Of a stretch of DNA of 64,000 bases, positions 11,924-22,603 are shown one piece after another (positions within the stretch are counted from its first letter, which is position 1; each line of letters opens with the position of its first letter). The notes beneath the pieces were generated by a model. The model had not been told where the DNA came from. It saw only the letters and a list, made by a program, of their open reading frames with translations, and did no database searches. The stretch lies in contig JAJKFL010000013.1 of the NCBI GenBank assembly GCA_021186555.1, forward strand, positions 36,856,743 through 36,920,742, read 5' to 3'. Source of the DNA: Reticulitermes speratus. Lineage: Eukaryota; Arthropoda; Insecta; Blattodea; Rhinotermitidae. A program made the translations under genes and the position numbers.

Positions 11924-12049
11924 TTTTATTTTATTTTTTAATTAATTCCTGGGTTTTCTCCTTTCATCCATTTGTACTGTTGAAGCCCTTTTTGTCCTGC
12001 ATGTCGCCTTATGTTTCATGCTATCATCCATACATCTAACACACCACAA
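11924..12049 (-). mobile_element. Insert 1 in SINE A, flanked by 23-bp duplication
   Basis: A 126-bp T-rich-start segment sits between two copies of the SINE segment ACATCCATGC...GGTGGGATT at 11901-11923 and 12050-12072 (one mismatch). The duplication length and the T-rich left end fit a minus-strand, 5'-truncated retroposon inserted by target-primed reverse transcription. The source element is not recognised. A local tandem duplication of the SINE segment followed by replacement is an alternative. Confidence 0.5.
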
Positions 12050-12073
12050 ACATCCATGCCCCCGGTGGGATTC

Positions 12074-12510
12074 TTTTTTTATATTGTAAAATACTTTATT
12101 ATTACAATAAATATTTACATCTTATTTACAATTGAGATATCTTACATGTGCCTGTACCTTGCAAAGGGATTATCGGAACACTAAAATCAGAGCGTGATAT
12201 GGGTGCAAGGATTGTACACCTTATACTCTTTGTCTCACTGTGTTATGCATTTGCTCTTTCCTTATGGTAATGTTCTTGCATGGTCTCTGTCAGGCTTTAT
12301 GGGAGTGTTGATCCACTTACATGTCGTATTCTGATATTTCCCGTAATGGGGCGTGTAGAGATTATACTTTAGGTTCCCTCGGTCAGTAATCAATGACATC
12401 CAGATACTTCCCGCAGCTGGTAGGTTTCTGGTTTTGTTGATAAGTCTTTTTCCTAGCCCGTCGTAGGAAGTCCACATAATCATGTTGGGTCAGTAGGATG
12501 TTGTTATATA
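12074..12510 (-). mobile_element. Insert 2 in SINE A: retrocopy-like segment with polyA signal
   Basis: On the minus strand the segment ends in an AATAAA hexamer (12095-12100), then about 14 bases later an A run (12074-12080) abutting the SINE. Upstream is a frame of about 35 codons reading QHDYVDFLRRARKKTYQQ, NQKPTSCGKYLDVIDY and a stop (about 12384-12489). That layout, coding-looking tail, 3' UTR, polyA signal, A-tail, is what a 5'-truncated processed transcript or LINE end looks like. I do not recognise the protein. Confidence 0.45.
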
Positions 12511-12979
12511 TCGAACCCACGATCCTAGTAAGCGAGCGACCGAAGATCCACGCCTTAGACCGCACGGTCACTGGGATTGGCACGCCACTGTTACTGCTAT
12601 ATAATATCTTAAAATTTTGAAGAGCTGATGTCAGTATATTTGTGGCAGTTTAAGACAATGATATAGATGTGTCAGCTTTTATCTGTGGTGTATTGGTTAC
12701 AACAGGGACTTAGGCACTTCTTCACGTCAAGGAAAGGATGAGAGGGTGAAAGTGGATGCAACTGGCTTAGGAAGGATGTAATAGATGTCTTTTGGGAAAG
12801 TGCTAATAAATCTTCGGGTGTTATAGGGGAGGAAATTTTTTCGACGACACTGAATTTTATCCAAACGGACAAGGATTTTGGCGATGATTCTAGCAAGAGT
12901 GATACGTAAAAGTAAAGCCGTCACAGTGCATGCCGGGAAAGTATATGGAGAAGTGGACACATAGATCTGCGTGTTCCTA

Positions 12980-13175
12980 ACTTCGACATTAAATGGAGAT
13001 GAAGGGTGAGCTTCAGGTTCCGGGAAAGACTGCGCCGTACGCACTACTTAAAGAGGCTGGGTGGCCCCAAAGCCGATTTGGACGCTGTGGTAAATACAGA
13101 AATCTCTTGCCTCTGCCTGGAATTCAACCACGATTACTCAATCATCCAGCCCGTAGTCTAGTTACTATAAAGAAT
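12980..13175 (-). mobile_element. SINE family C, partial with tRNA-like head
   Basis: Core ATTAAATGGAGATGAAGGGTG, GGCTGGGTGGCCCC, AATCTCTTGCCTCTGCCTGG, then AATTCAACCACG (decayed B box, reversed) and CCCGTAGTCTAGTTACTATAAAG at the tRNA-like end. The stretch 12590-12980 before it holds no recognisable feature. Confidence 0.6.
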
Positions 13176-13384
13176 AAGCTATCCCAATTCCAAAATTTTC
13201 ATTTTATTTTAAAACAATTTCAAATCTGAATTTCAAAAAAATATATTATATAAATATGTCATTTGGGCAATATTTCTAACGAGACATTTTAGAGCGAAGA
13301 AGGCAGATTCCAAATTGTGAAACACGCTATGTAAGTATTTAGATCTACCGTTATATTTAGGTACCATTTATATCTTAACGTTAA

Positions 13385-13520
13385 GGTTCTCTGCGGTACG
13401 ATGGTAGGGAATTTCCAAAGTTTCGGAGAAATCTTATACCTCCTATGATAAAATGGAAGCAGCAGGTTGGACCGAAACGTTGATATCTGTCATACTACTT
13501 ATCTTTACATCCCAGAAGAA
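13385..13520 (+). repeat. Degenerate foldback fragment
   Basis: Words AAGTTTCGGAGAAATC and GGTTGGACCGAAACGTTGATA face each other, followed by ACATCCCAGAAGAAAG, the outer end of the family at 17460-17655. The CTGANGA part is no longer recognisable. No gene is visible in 13521-14094. Confidence 0.45.
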
Positions 13521-14094
13521 AGTAACCACACTTTTCACTGTTGAAGCATTCTGAGATAACATATCTGTCAAATATTTATGAATTTTGTTCAACTTTATTT
13601 GTTGCTATAAACAAACAGAAAAATAAGTTGTCTGTAAAATGGCTAACAAGGAACAAACGCAGTCATGCATACAACGGACTGAAGTGATTCAAATGTAAGG
13701 TGAATATCTTATAAAATGAGAATTTTTAAAAGATACTTTCCACAGCCCTGCTAGCCGACATCGGGAGAACAAAGCACGCATGTGCGTCTAAGGAGGTCCG
13801 TAAACGCTGTTAGTCGTTTAAATTATTAATAACATCATTTTATAAGTGGGGAGGGAGCAATGGCCACGTCTTTTCTTTCATGACATGAAATACACTGAGT
13901 AATAATGCACAAACCATAAATGAAAAGTACGATGAATTTGACTTAATAAAATTGGAGTTCCGGAGAAATTCACACATGTAACGCGCTTCATTACGTGTAG
14001 AAACCACCTACTTAAAAACAATTCGAGATAAAATCCGCTCTTCCTAAAATGGATTACTTTGGTACTTAGTATTGTTTTCACCGTGCTTGTTTAT

Positions 14095-14175
14095 TATTAT
14101 AATTTCACAATTCACCAACACATGCACTTCACTATTAAAATTAATAGTTTGTTTTAAAAAGCCCTATATATATAC

Positions 14176-14206
<31 letters not shown>

Positions 14207-14373
14207 CAGGGCATACACAAAAGAATGGTGCGGTTTTAATAGTGAACACTATTAAAACCGCACCATTCTTTTGTGTATAACCTGTATACATATATATGTA
14301 GGGCTTTTCAACAAACTATTAATTTTAATAGTGAAGTGCATGTGTTGGTGAATTGTGAAATTATAAGGATTAC
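14095..14373. repeat. Long palindrome around a palindromic MITE
   Basis: The outer arms 14095-14165 and 14300-14373 are near-perfect inverted copies (TTCACAATTCACCAACACAT on the left, its complement ATGTGTTGGTGAATTGTGAA on the right). Between them are TA-rich runs and, at the exact centre, the 78-bp MITE at 14207-14284. The whole 279 bp could fold into one hairpin. Cloning or polymerase trouble could be expected here. Confidence 0.85.
14207..14284. mobile_element. 78-bp palindromic MITE, copy 1
   Basis: Begins CAGGGCATACACAAAAGAAT and its second half is the inverse, ending in ATAACCTG, with TA on both sides (14205-14206, 14285-14286). The arms share ACAAAAGAATGGTGCGGTTT and meet at AATAGTGAACACTATT. 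TA duplication and the CAGGGTATAC-type end suggest the Tc1/mariner superfamily. There is no unique interior at all. Confidence 0.85.
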
Positions 14374-14711
14374 TTTGGGTTTTATTTTATCATTATTTTG
14401 AAAAGAAAGTGCTGAAGATAGTGATTCAATCTAACCGAGGAACGTTAAAACGATGTTACATAACACACACTTGTTTGTAAACTTAACCACGATTGATGAC
14501 ACAGCACTATGCGAACTGACAGTGACGTTCCGCAACTACAGTGGTCACTGTGGGTAAGGTAGAGAAGATGGAGGGACAATATTAGGATGATTCGCAATAG
14601 GCTGCGAGTGCGTCAAATGGACTAAACCGCCTCACAAGACAGACAAAGAAACAAATTTTTTTGGTGACGGTGACGAAACTTCTGTTTTCGTAACACTGAA
14701 GGAATTATATA

Positions 14712-14789
14712 CAGAGCATACACAAAAGAATGGTGCGGTTTCAATAGCATTCACTATTGAAACCGCACCATTCTTTTGTGTATACCCTG
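14712..14789. mobile_element. 78-bp palindromic MITE, copy 2
   Basis: Same length and ends as 14207-14284, with TA at 14710-14711 and 14790-14791. The centre reads TCAATAGCATTCACTATTGA, so arms have co-varied with respect to copy 1 (T/A to C/G pairs beside GGTTT). 14374-14711 otherwise holds no recognisable feature. Confidence 0.85.
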
Positions 14790-14915
14790 TATATAAGAGC
14801 TGAGTATGACTAACTCCGAGGCAGATAATTATGGTAGGTTCGTAAATCTAAAGTATAAAAAATATGACATTAAAATGCACATAATTTAAATAAACTGTGA
14901 AAGTGTAATCAATCA

Positions 14916-15225
14916 CATTTACCAACAAGTGTACACAATAGGGTTAAAACTCTGCACAAATTTTAAGAAATCCTACATATTTCAGCGCCGAAGTGCCATC
15001 CTCAAGGAGTCTCAAACACAAAGGAGTACAAGCAGCAATACATCACTCTTGGAAGTACTATGCCAAGTACTTCCCAGACTGAAGTATTGGTATTTGCACT
15101 CCTTTGTAATTGTGACTCCCTGAGGATGGCGCCTAGGAGCCGAAACATGTAGTAGATCTGAAAATTTGTGTAGAGTGTTAACCCTGTTATGTGAATTTGT
15201 TGGAAAATGTGATTGAAATTAAGAA
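14916..15225. repeat. Foldback element with hammerhead-like motif
   Basis: Left (14916-15030) and right (15090-15225) arms are inverted: CAACAAGTGTACACAATAGGG faces CCCTGTTATGTGAATTTGTTG. On the plus strand 15120-15151 reads CTGAGGA, T, GGC/GCC stem, GAAACATGTA. The left arm carries the partner in decayed form (TTTCAGCGCCGAAGTGCCATCCTC). Confidence 0.75.
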
Positions 15226-16134
15226 TAATGCATGGAATAAATAATATAAAATGTGAAATTGTAAGCTAATGCATCCGGTTTATATTATCTTTGTTAATTT
15301 CTCTTTTGTGAAAAATTAGGGACATTTTTGGTAGCTGAATAATTTCATAAAAAATTAACCATGGTATTAAATAGTTAGTTACAATTTTCACGTATGCCTG
15401 TCATGTTTTGTATTTCATCTACTCGGACTTAAACAAAACACGATATAGGTCTATACATCGTAAAGTGCCTTTAGAGAGACTAGATTTTATCACAAGAATA
15501 TTCCTTCTCGCTTATACGCTATTCAATATGCCAACCTTCTTTTCAGGTGCGCAACCAGAACTTTTCATTTGGAGGGAAGCCTGATCCTGAGATTATATAC
15601 AATTCATGTTTGATTTTAAAAAGTGTTACAAAAATTATGTCATAAATATAACTCTAATATAAATCAAAAGCCTATTCATCTTGGTTTTTAAGTTCATCTC
15701 ATACTTCCTAAGCTTTTATTTTATTTTTAATCCTTTATAAGTAGAGATTTTGGTGCCAAGAAAAAATATACGAGTATTTCTAATTGTATGAACTTCACAC
15801 AACAAGTCAAATCCCAATGACTAAGAAAGAAGTTTTAAAACGCCACCTCATGTACTATAAATTACTGGATGCATTTTTGAAGAAGGCATTCTCCTGGAAT
15901 GTGATACCGTGTAGTGTGGTATAAATTAACAAAAGTGTTCTTAAAACAATAAATTTCTACCAAAGTACAAGGCGTCACTTTTCATAGGACGGTAAGCTTC
16001 ACCACATTCAGAATTTCAACTCCATATATTACACCTTTGTAATGAAATGAGAAGAGAAAAACAAACAAAGCTGTGTACCTTTTACATGGTCAGAGACTGT
16101 CATGGAAGCCAGCGTAGCATATTATATAGGGTTT
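15226..16134. other. No gene recognised
   Basis: AT-rich DNA with short frames only and no repeat seen elsewhere in the window. Confidence 0.5.
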
Positions 16135-16440
16135 AGTATAGTGTAGTGTCGTGTAGTGTAGTGTAGTGTCGTGTCGTGTGTCTAGGCTACGGGCTGGACG
16201 ATGTGGTGCTCCATTTATAAGAGGAGCACAAGATTTTTTTCTCCGAAACGTCCATATCAACTCTGAGGCCCATCCACCTACCTATTGAAACGGTACTTGG
16301 GGCTCTATCTCTGGGAGTAAAGCGGTCACGGCGTAAAGTTAAACAATTTCTTTCACCTAGTGCCGAAGTTAAGAACGAGTGGCACTAAACTTGTATTCTC
16401 CCTACATGCCTTCACGTTGTATAAAGGGACAAATTTACCT
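16135..16440 (+). mobile_element. SINE family C, plus strand, after a GTGTA microsatellite
   Basis: 16137-16180 is a GTGTA/GTGTC pentanucleotide array. From about 16182 the element reads GGCTACGGGCTGGACGATG (tRNA-like part), CCATCCACCTACC, AACGGTACTTGGGGC, GTAAAGCGGTCACGG, then AGTGCCGAAGTTAAGAACGAG and CTACATGCCTTCACG. This is the reverse complement of the order in 7299-7562. The B box itself is eroded. Confidence 0.6.
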
Positions 16441-16499
16441 CTTTTTATTTCACAGCCCTTCATGAGAAATCGAAGCTAAAAAGATTGTTATATGTTGTA

Positions 16500-16715
16500 A
16501 GTTACATGAAGAATAAGATCTGTGATGTGACGCTGTGTCGCTGCGGGAGTGGATGTAGACGTTTCAAAGGAACCTAATGCCTTTTATTTTCATGGGTCAA
16601 TATAGCAAGAAAAGAACTGCTTGACCTTTGAAGATTCCCTCGAAACGTCGGGAACAACTCATCCAGGGACTCAGCATCATATCCCTGTCTACACGTGTCT
16701 CCTCTACCACACCCC
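16500..16715 (+). repeat. Degenerate foldback fragment
   Basis: GTAGACGTTTCAAAGGAACC faces TTTGAAGATTCCCTCGAAACGTCGGG, with GATGTGACGCTGTGTCGC and CAGCATCATATCCC at the outside. It belongs to the family at 17460-17655 with most of the stem lost. 16716-17455 has no recognised feature. Confidence 0.5.
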
Positions 16716-17459
16716 TGTGAGAAACTCAAACTGCGCAAGTTGGTATGACGTCTGTAATTGAAAACCGCAGCGAAGTACAGCGTGAATGTTCATGTGTATA
16801 CACACACAGCGAACAAGGCTAATAAATGCATTCATTTCCGTCATAAGCTCGCGTGATTTTTAGAGGGAAGACCGCTTTCCTGGTGCATTAAGTATGCTAC
16901 ATTGCAAAGTCTGATATCAGGTTCTTGGACATGAGAACCCAATCTGTATTTGAACTGCCTCGAATATGTCACATAAATGGTGATGCAATATTAACGATAT
17001 CCAAGATCCTTGCATGTTGTATACCTGAATATTACCTTAACTACAGAACAAAGACACCATCATTATCAGATCCAGAGTTGGCTTATGTATAAATTACATT
17101 TGTGATGTCCTAAGTGAAAAAAAAGGAACACGCAGTAACGTGAAGTCTGTTTCTAAAATTAAAAACGTATGTAGATTTGAAATTTGTAATGTGACAATCC
17201 TTTCGAGATATTTATGTATGTGTACTAAGTGGCCATAGCCTGGCTCATGGCAAAAAAAAAGGGTCATTATAACAAGAAACTAAATAAACACAAAGCAGAA
17301 AATACAAGAAGAAACTAAGGGACGTTTGAACCAATTTTTCTCCACAGAATAAAAATGAAACATGCAAACACAGGTATGTTCATGAGATCATCGTGTCGTC
17401 TGGGTGTGTGTCTGCGTGTCTGTGTGTCCCTCCAATTTTAATTCTGAACCAGCTGAAGG

Positions 17460-17655
17460 ATGCGGCCTTCGCTGTTCTGGGATATTACGCAGCGTTTATT
17501 AGTAGTTAGTTACCGACGTTTCGGGACAGCCTATCGGTCCCATCTTCAAACGTCAATCAGTCCACTGAAGATGTGAAAGATAGGCTGCCCCGAAACGTCG
17601 GTAACTAACTACCAATCGACGTTGCGTAATATCCCAGAAGAGCGAAGACCTCATT
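17460..17655. repeat. Foldback element, type copy of family F
   Basis: Ends are inverted: CTTCGCTGTTCTGGGATATT and, reversed from the right, CTTCGCTCTTCTGGGATATT. Arms continue through GTAGTTAGTTACCGACGTTT. Minus 17515-17549 reads TTGAAGA, T, stem GGGAC/GTCCC, GAAACGTC. Plus 17565-17598 reads CTGAAGA, T, weak stem, GAAACGTC. Each arm is intact where the other is damaged, so the consensus has an intact core and a 5-bp stem. Confidence 0.85.
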
Positions 17656-17689
17656 TACAACGCGGCGGAAGCCCGAAATCATGCATCGT

Positions 17690-18189
17690 TGAAAGATTTT
17701 TCACGAAACGTCGTATACATATTATTTCATGAGGGTCCACTCCAAAGCCCTGCTGTCTGTTATCTACCAACAGTAACATGTCGAAAGAGCAAAAACTCTA
17801 GACGGGCTTTATCAGTAGTGCTTGAAGAAAAGATAAAGAAGCGCCTTTGCCAGGGAACGGGGAAAACACGAACTACTGAGTGCAAATTATGTATACAGCC
17901 ATCATAAGGTTTCATAGTTTAAGCGTATAACAGCAGTCACACAGTGAAATTTTTACCTTTTTTTTCAGTGGAAAACTATACTTCATTAATTCTGCCTGTA
18001 CCTTCTTCTTTTATTGTAAAATTAAAAAATTATCACCAGTATTAAAGAACCTCACGGAAATTCTCATGTAAGCCTAGCACCCTAAGAATCCTGTGCATAA
18101 CAGATAATTCTACTATTTACAAAAGCGCTAATTATGCGACACTCACCATGACTGTCTTCACTTGTTTCTCATCCATTCAAACATTTTGA
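17690..18189. other. No gene recognised
   Basis: AT-rich spacer between the foldback and the tandem array; a few T runs, no family match. Confidence 0.45.
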
Positions 18190-19800
18190 TAACATTGGTC
18201 TTAGCTAACATTATGAGAGGAAGAATACACTGCTACGCCGTTAATGATAAGGCCCACTATTGGGCACGATTCAGAAACAGTTCCAGCCACCTTTTACCTT
18301 CGCACCCTATCTCCCCAAGAACCATCTTAGTAATTACCCAACCCTCTGGTAGCACAAGCAGAAGGTTCAACACCGCTAATACCACAGCCCACCACTGGAT
18401 AGGATTCTGAGCCAGGCGCATCCACCTCCCTTCCTCACAACCTATTTCCCTAAGATCCATCTTACTACTTAAATAACCCTGTGGTAGCACAAGCAGACGT
18501 TTCAACACCACTAATACCACAACCCACCACTGGACACTCCTGAGCCAGTTTCATCCACCTCCCTTCCTCACAACCTATTCCCTAAGATCCATCTTACTAA
18601 TCAACTAACCCTGTGGTAAGAGAACCAGAAGTTTCAACACCGCTAATAGCACAGCCCACACTGGACATTATCCTGAGCTAGTTTTCATCCAGCTCCCTTC
18701 CTCACAACCTATTTCCCTAAGATCCATCTTACTAAATCAACTAACCCTCTGGTAGCAGAACCAGAAAGTTTAACGTCGGTAATACCAAAGCCCACAACTG
18801 AACACATTCCTCAGCCACTTCTATTCGTCTTCCATCCTCACAATATATTTCCCCAATATTTCTCTTACTATTTAACTAACCCTCTGCTAACATAAAGGGA
18901 AGTTTCAACACCGCTAATACCAAAGGCCATCATTGGACACGATTCCGAGCCAGTCCCATCCACCTCCCATCCTCACAACCTATTTTCCTAAATCCATCTT
19001 ACTAAATACGTAACCCTCCGGTATCAGACCCAGAAGTTTCAACACCGCTATATCAAAACCCCCATTAGACATGACCCTGAGCCAGTTCCATCCACTTCCC
19101 ATCCTCACAATCTACTGCTCTAAGACCTCTGTTACCAACTAAACAGTTCTACAAGCAGCAGAACCTGACGTTTAGCACCGCTAATACCAAGGCCCGCCAT
19201 TTAAAACGATAGAGCCAGTTCCATCCACTTCCCATCCTCACAATCTACTGCTCTAAGACCTCTGTTACCAACTAAACAGTTCTACAAGCAGCAGAACCCG
19301 ACGTTTAGCACCGCTAATACCAAGGCCCGCCATTTAAAACGATAGAGCCAGTTCCATCCACATCCCATCCTCACAATCTACTGCTCTAAGACCTCTGTTA
19401 CCAACTAAACAGTTCTACAAGCAGCAGAACCCGACGTTTAGCAACGCTAATACCAAGGCCCGCCATTTAAAACGATAGAGCCAGTTCCATCCACTTCCCA
19501 TCCTCACAATCTACTGCTCTAAGACCTCTGTTACCAACTAAACAGTTCTACAAGCAGCAGAACCCGACGTTTAGCACCGCTAATACCAAGGCCCGCCATT
19601 TAAAACGATAGAGCCAGGTCCATCCACCTCCAATCTTCACATCTTCTTTCTATAAAATGCAAACTACTAATTAACTAAATCTCTGGTCGCAGGAATGCAG
19701 GTACAACATCGCCAATACCAAACCTTCCATGATCACGAACCATGTCACTGTTCCTATTTTCCTAGGATCCATCTTACTAATTAATTAACTTCCTAGTAGC
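18190..19800. repeat. Tandem (satellite-like) array, about 12 units of 133-135 bp
   Basis: The word CACCGCTAATACCA or a variant recurs at about 18236, 18371, 18506, 18638, 18774, 18908, 19043, 19176, 19309, 19442, 19575 and 19707, spacing 132-136. Each unit also has CCATCTTACTAA, AACCCTCTGGTAGCA, AGCCCACCACTGG, and CATCCACCTCCC. Units from about 19070 to 19620 are almost identical and exactly 133 bp; the outer units have diverged by many changes. The array is non-coding: frames differ between units because lengths are not multiples of three. Confidence 0.9.
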
Positions 19801-19849
19801 AAAGATACAATATAAAATGACATTAATATCAAAGACCCAAATTTGACAA

Positions 19850-19955
19850 ACAGAAGATGCGTATAAATGAAATCTCTGTCGGCCACGAGAATCGAACAGT
19901 TATATTTGGATCGCGCAGCCCGAAGTCTAGTCACTACACTGATGGAGCTATTCCG
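19850..19955 (-). mobile_element. tRNA-like SINE head, isolated
   Basis: GAGAATCGAACAG (reversed B box) is followed by CGCAGCCCGAAGTCTAGTCACTACACTG (reversed A-box region). It matches the head of SINE family C but the body is absent or replaced to the left. 19956-20790 has nothing recognised. Confidence 0.5.
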
Positions 19956-20794
19956 GCTCCATAACACGTAAGAAACACTGATAAAACCGCCACATTAAGA
20001 GTAAAATTATAAAAATTTTAAACTTCTCTTTATGGTCTTTTCTTACGTGTGTTGTCTGTCTGCTTCTCCTAGACCTATCACACGTATAGAAAGTTCTTCG
20101 AATTCCAACTATCAGTTTCTACGCTTCGTCGATTCCAGAAACAGGAACTGGCTTTCTATAAAACAGCGGATAGCGTTAAATATTTACATTTTATTAATAT
20201 TCAACATTTTTAACAGTAGACAAAAATACTAAATTTTATGAAATGATTAAAAACAAAGAATTATACTTCTGGGTATTAACTTTATCATCACACTAAATTT
20301 CATTCAATTTTTTCTGTCCTTATTTAAGTTCCGAATAAGTTAATGTATGGTACGAACCATTAATTGGAAGTTCATAGTCAATAAATTTGCCAAAATATTA
20401 CCTGTCTCTACGGAACCCGAGCCAGTTCAATCCAGTTCACGCCGTCATACAACATCCTTGTATATTTTTCCTATATAAGTCTTGGTCTCCTAAATGTACC
20501 TTCAGGAACTACGACTAAGTATTTTTAAATTTCTCAACTTTCCTACGTGTACTGCAACACCATTTATCGTATGCTCCTTAATTTGAGTGTCCTACTCGAA
20601 AAGCTCCTCAAAAAAGTATTTTGCACCATTCTCCGTTTGCTTCCCCCCTTTTAATTCCAAATATTCTCCTAGCAACCTGGTCTCCAGAATAACGTTCCTG
20701 TCAGTGAAACATAAATTGCCATACAAATGCTGGAAAATTTATATAGGCCAAAAATAATGGATTTTAATATTTAAAACAGTAAAGTTTCACGTCT

Positions 20795-20915
20795 GTAGGG
20801 CACGAAGACGTACAGGGGGAACAGACCTCCAAATCCACTCAGTCTTAACCTCGGCACTAGATGGAGGTGGGAGGTCTGCTTCACGCCCTGACAGGTTTAC
20901 CCTTGAGAAAATTGT
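20795..20915 (-). mobile_element. SINE family C fragment
   Basis: Contains TCCACTCAGTCTTAACCTCGGCACTAGATGGAGGTGGGAGGTCTGC and TTTACCCTTGAGAAAATTG, the central core only. Confidence 0.6.
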
Positions 20916-21059
20916 TCATTTAATCTTTTTTTTTAATATTGACATAATTATAAAGACAATATATTTGGAGCAAAAGTGTGTCCAGTATTTTCGGAAATAA
21001 AATTTAAAACATTAACACATATCTGTAAGGTCTGTTTCAAAATTCTGGGTAAATGTTTT

Positions 21060-21250
21060 CTCCAAAGGATCCATATGGGCTCTGGGACCCAAACAGCCTC
21101 CTATCCAATGGGTGCCGGGGCAGGGTGGGGGGGGGGCGCTTTGTGTCCAGAGGTAAACTGGCGTGAATCTCACTATACACTTACATCTAGGAGCCGAGGT
21201 TAATAATGTGTGGAGCTATACCTTTATTCCCCCCTACGCCTTGAAGATGT
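21060..21250 (+). mobile_element. SINE family C fragment, plus strand
   Basis: GGCTCTGGGACCCAAACAGCC, CCAATGGGTGCCGG, a run of nine G, AGCCGAGGTTAATAATGTGTGGAGCTATACC and CTACGCCTTGAAG reproduce the reverse complement of the family body. The promoter half is missing. Confidence 0.6.
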
Positions 21251-21837
21251 GTTCAGTTGAGCACCGGAATAACTTTTATGGCTTACTGGTGCTTAACTGT
21301 TCCAGCAAGCAGTGACCGCGCGAGGTGTTCTTGCGGGCGCAAACAGAACTCTTGTATCTTATACAGATGTCAATTACAGGATGATGGTTGGAAACTTAGG
21401 GATAAAGAAAATTACGTGTATATCTGTAATGCCAAGGGATAAGTCAAACTAAACATTTCAACAGCAACTCCCGCCAATGCCTGGTGCAGAGCAGCCGGCC
21501 GGAACATTTCGAAGACGGTCCGTCCGCTGTCTCTCTCACGCAACACGTCAAAGAGATCAAGAGGCAGTGTGCGAAATTCTGAGGAGCGGCGGGAAATATC
21601 AAAGACTCTTACCGCTGTTACACTACACCTACACCATGCAACAGTGGTCTAAGGATCATTCATTGTTTCGACAAGAACACTGTAATATAAATCAGGCATA
21701 CCTGGAAATGTGTAACTTCAGGTAATTTTTCTTTTTAACACAATTTGTGTGCCTAATTCTAGACAAAGAATACTGCAACAACACATGCCGTGTATATACA
21801 TATGATCCGAATCGTAAATACAAATTTTACCCAGAAT
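21251..21837. other. No gene recognised; relatively GC-rich
   Basis: More GC-balanced than its surroundings (21470-21610) with overlapping short frames on both strands. No motif recognised. Confidence 0.4.
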
Positions 21838-21910
21838 GTCGTAGTTAAGTGGGTAGATATTATGCCTAGTATACGGGAGTTTTCCTGGTTCAAATTTCGA
21901 AATGCAGACC
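21838..21910 (+). mobile_element. tRNA-like SINE head
   Basis: GTCGTAGTTAAGTGGGTAG resembles an A-box region, and TTCCTGGTTCAAATTT resembles a B box 45 bases on. No cloverleaf with a proper acceptor stem is visible, so a tRNA gene is unlikely. Confidence 0.4.
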
Positions 21911-22089
21911 GGCAATTCTTAAGGAGCCTTGTCGTAATTTTATTTAGACCCGCCAAGCAAATTTTGGGCTACTGTTACCTCCATCCACAGCCTTCCAATT
22001 CACTATTCACTCATTATCCACCCAAACAGAGAAATTATTTAAACCATAAATAAGCAAAAATTCATCGCGAGGTTTTGGGCTTCCGCTCC

Positions 22090-22300
22090 GGAATAGTTGA
22101 GACCTTCACTCTTCTGGGATATTACGCGGCGCAGGCTGGCAGCTTGTTACCGACGTTTCGGGTCAGCTTATCGAATCCTTCCTCAAGGTAATTTCTTCTT
22201 GGACTACTTGACCTTGAAGACGGAACCTATAGGTTTTACCGAAACATCTGTAACCAACTGCGACCAAACGTCGTCTAACAACCCAAAAGAGCGAAGGCTT
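22090..22300. repeat. Foldback family F, diverged
   Basis: Starts CTTCACTCTTCTGGGATATTACG with GTTACCGACGTTTCGGGTCAGC, and ends ACCGAAACATCTGTAACCAACTGCG...CCCAAAAGAGCGAAGG. Translating the left arm gives LFWDITRRRLAACYRRFGS, a phrase recurrent in insect repeat translations. The arms are 80 percent or so alike by eye. Confidence 0.65.
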
Positions 22301-22449
22301 TAAAATTCATTTTACACTGACAACGAGCAATGCAAAATATTCTGTCTTATTTTGTTTCTTTGTCTTTCTTCGTTGGAAGAGCACTTTGTAATAGGCCGCG
22401 GTCTCTTTCGCACACATTCTTTCAATTTTGATAACAAAAATCATTCTGA

Positions 22450-22552
22450 CCATGAGTAAAGCGGCCGACGCTTGAAGCAGACCACTTACCTCCTTCTAGT
22501 GTTGTAGTCAAGAATCCCTTTAGCTATATCTCCACTCCCCTATATGTGTTTA
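22450..22552 (+). mobile_element. SINE family C fragment
   Basis: GTAAAGCGGCCGACGC, CAGACCACTTACCTCC, CTAGTGTTGTAGTCAAGAATCCC and CTATATCTCCACTCCCC match the reverse complement of the core. Confidence 0.55.
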
Positions 22553-22603
22553 TTGAATGCCACAAGAAAAACGTGAGGTGTTACCTTGTATTTAACCATT
22601 CTT

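Larger units (their letters stand above)
11728..12586 (-). mobile_element. SINE family A, split by two nested insertions
   Basis: The 3' body lies at 11728-11923 (poly-T, GGCTCTACAGCCCC, CCGCCTCATT, CGGTAGGACTCCTCTGGACG, GTCGCAGAGACCTCTACC). The tRNA-like head lies at 12511-12586 (TCGAACCCACGATCC, CGCACGGTCACTGGG). In intact copies such as 34219-34492 these parts are contiguous. Here about 590 bp separates them, in two inserts described separately. The break falls exactly inside the B box (GATTCGAACCC), which would silence Pol III transcription of this copy. Confidence 0.8.

Noticed and set aside
18190..19800. CRISPR-like array
   Set aside because: Repeats are 133 bp direct units without separate unique spacers and the genome is eukaryotic; it is a tandem satellite.
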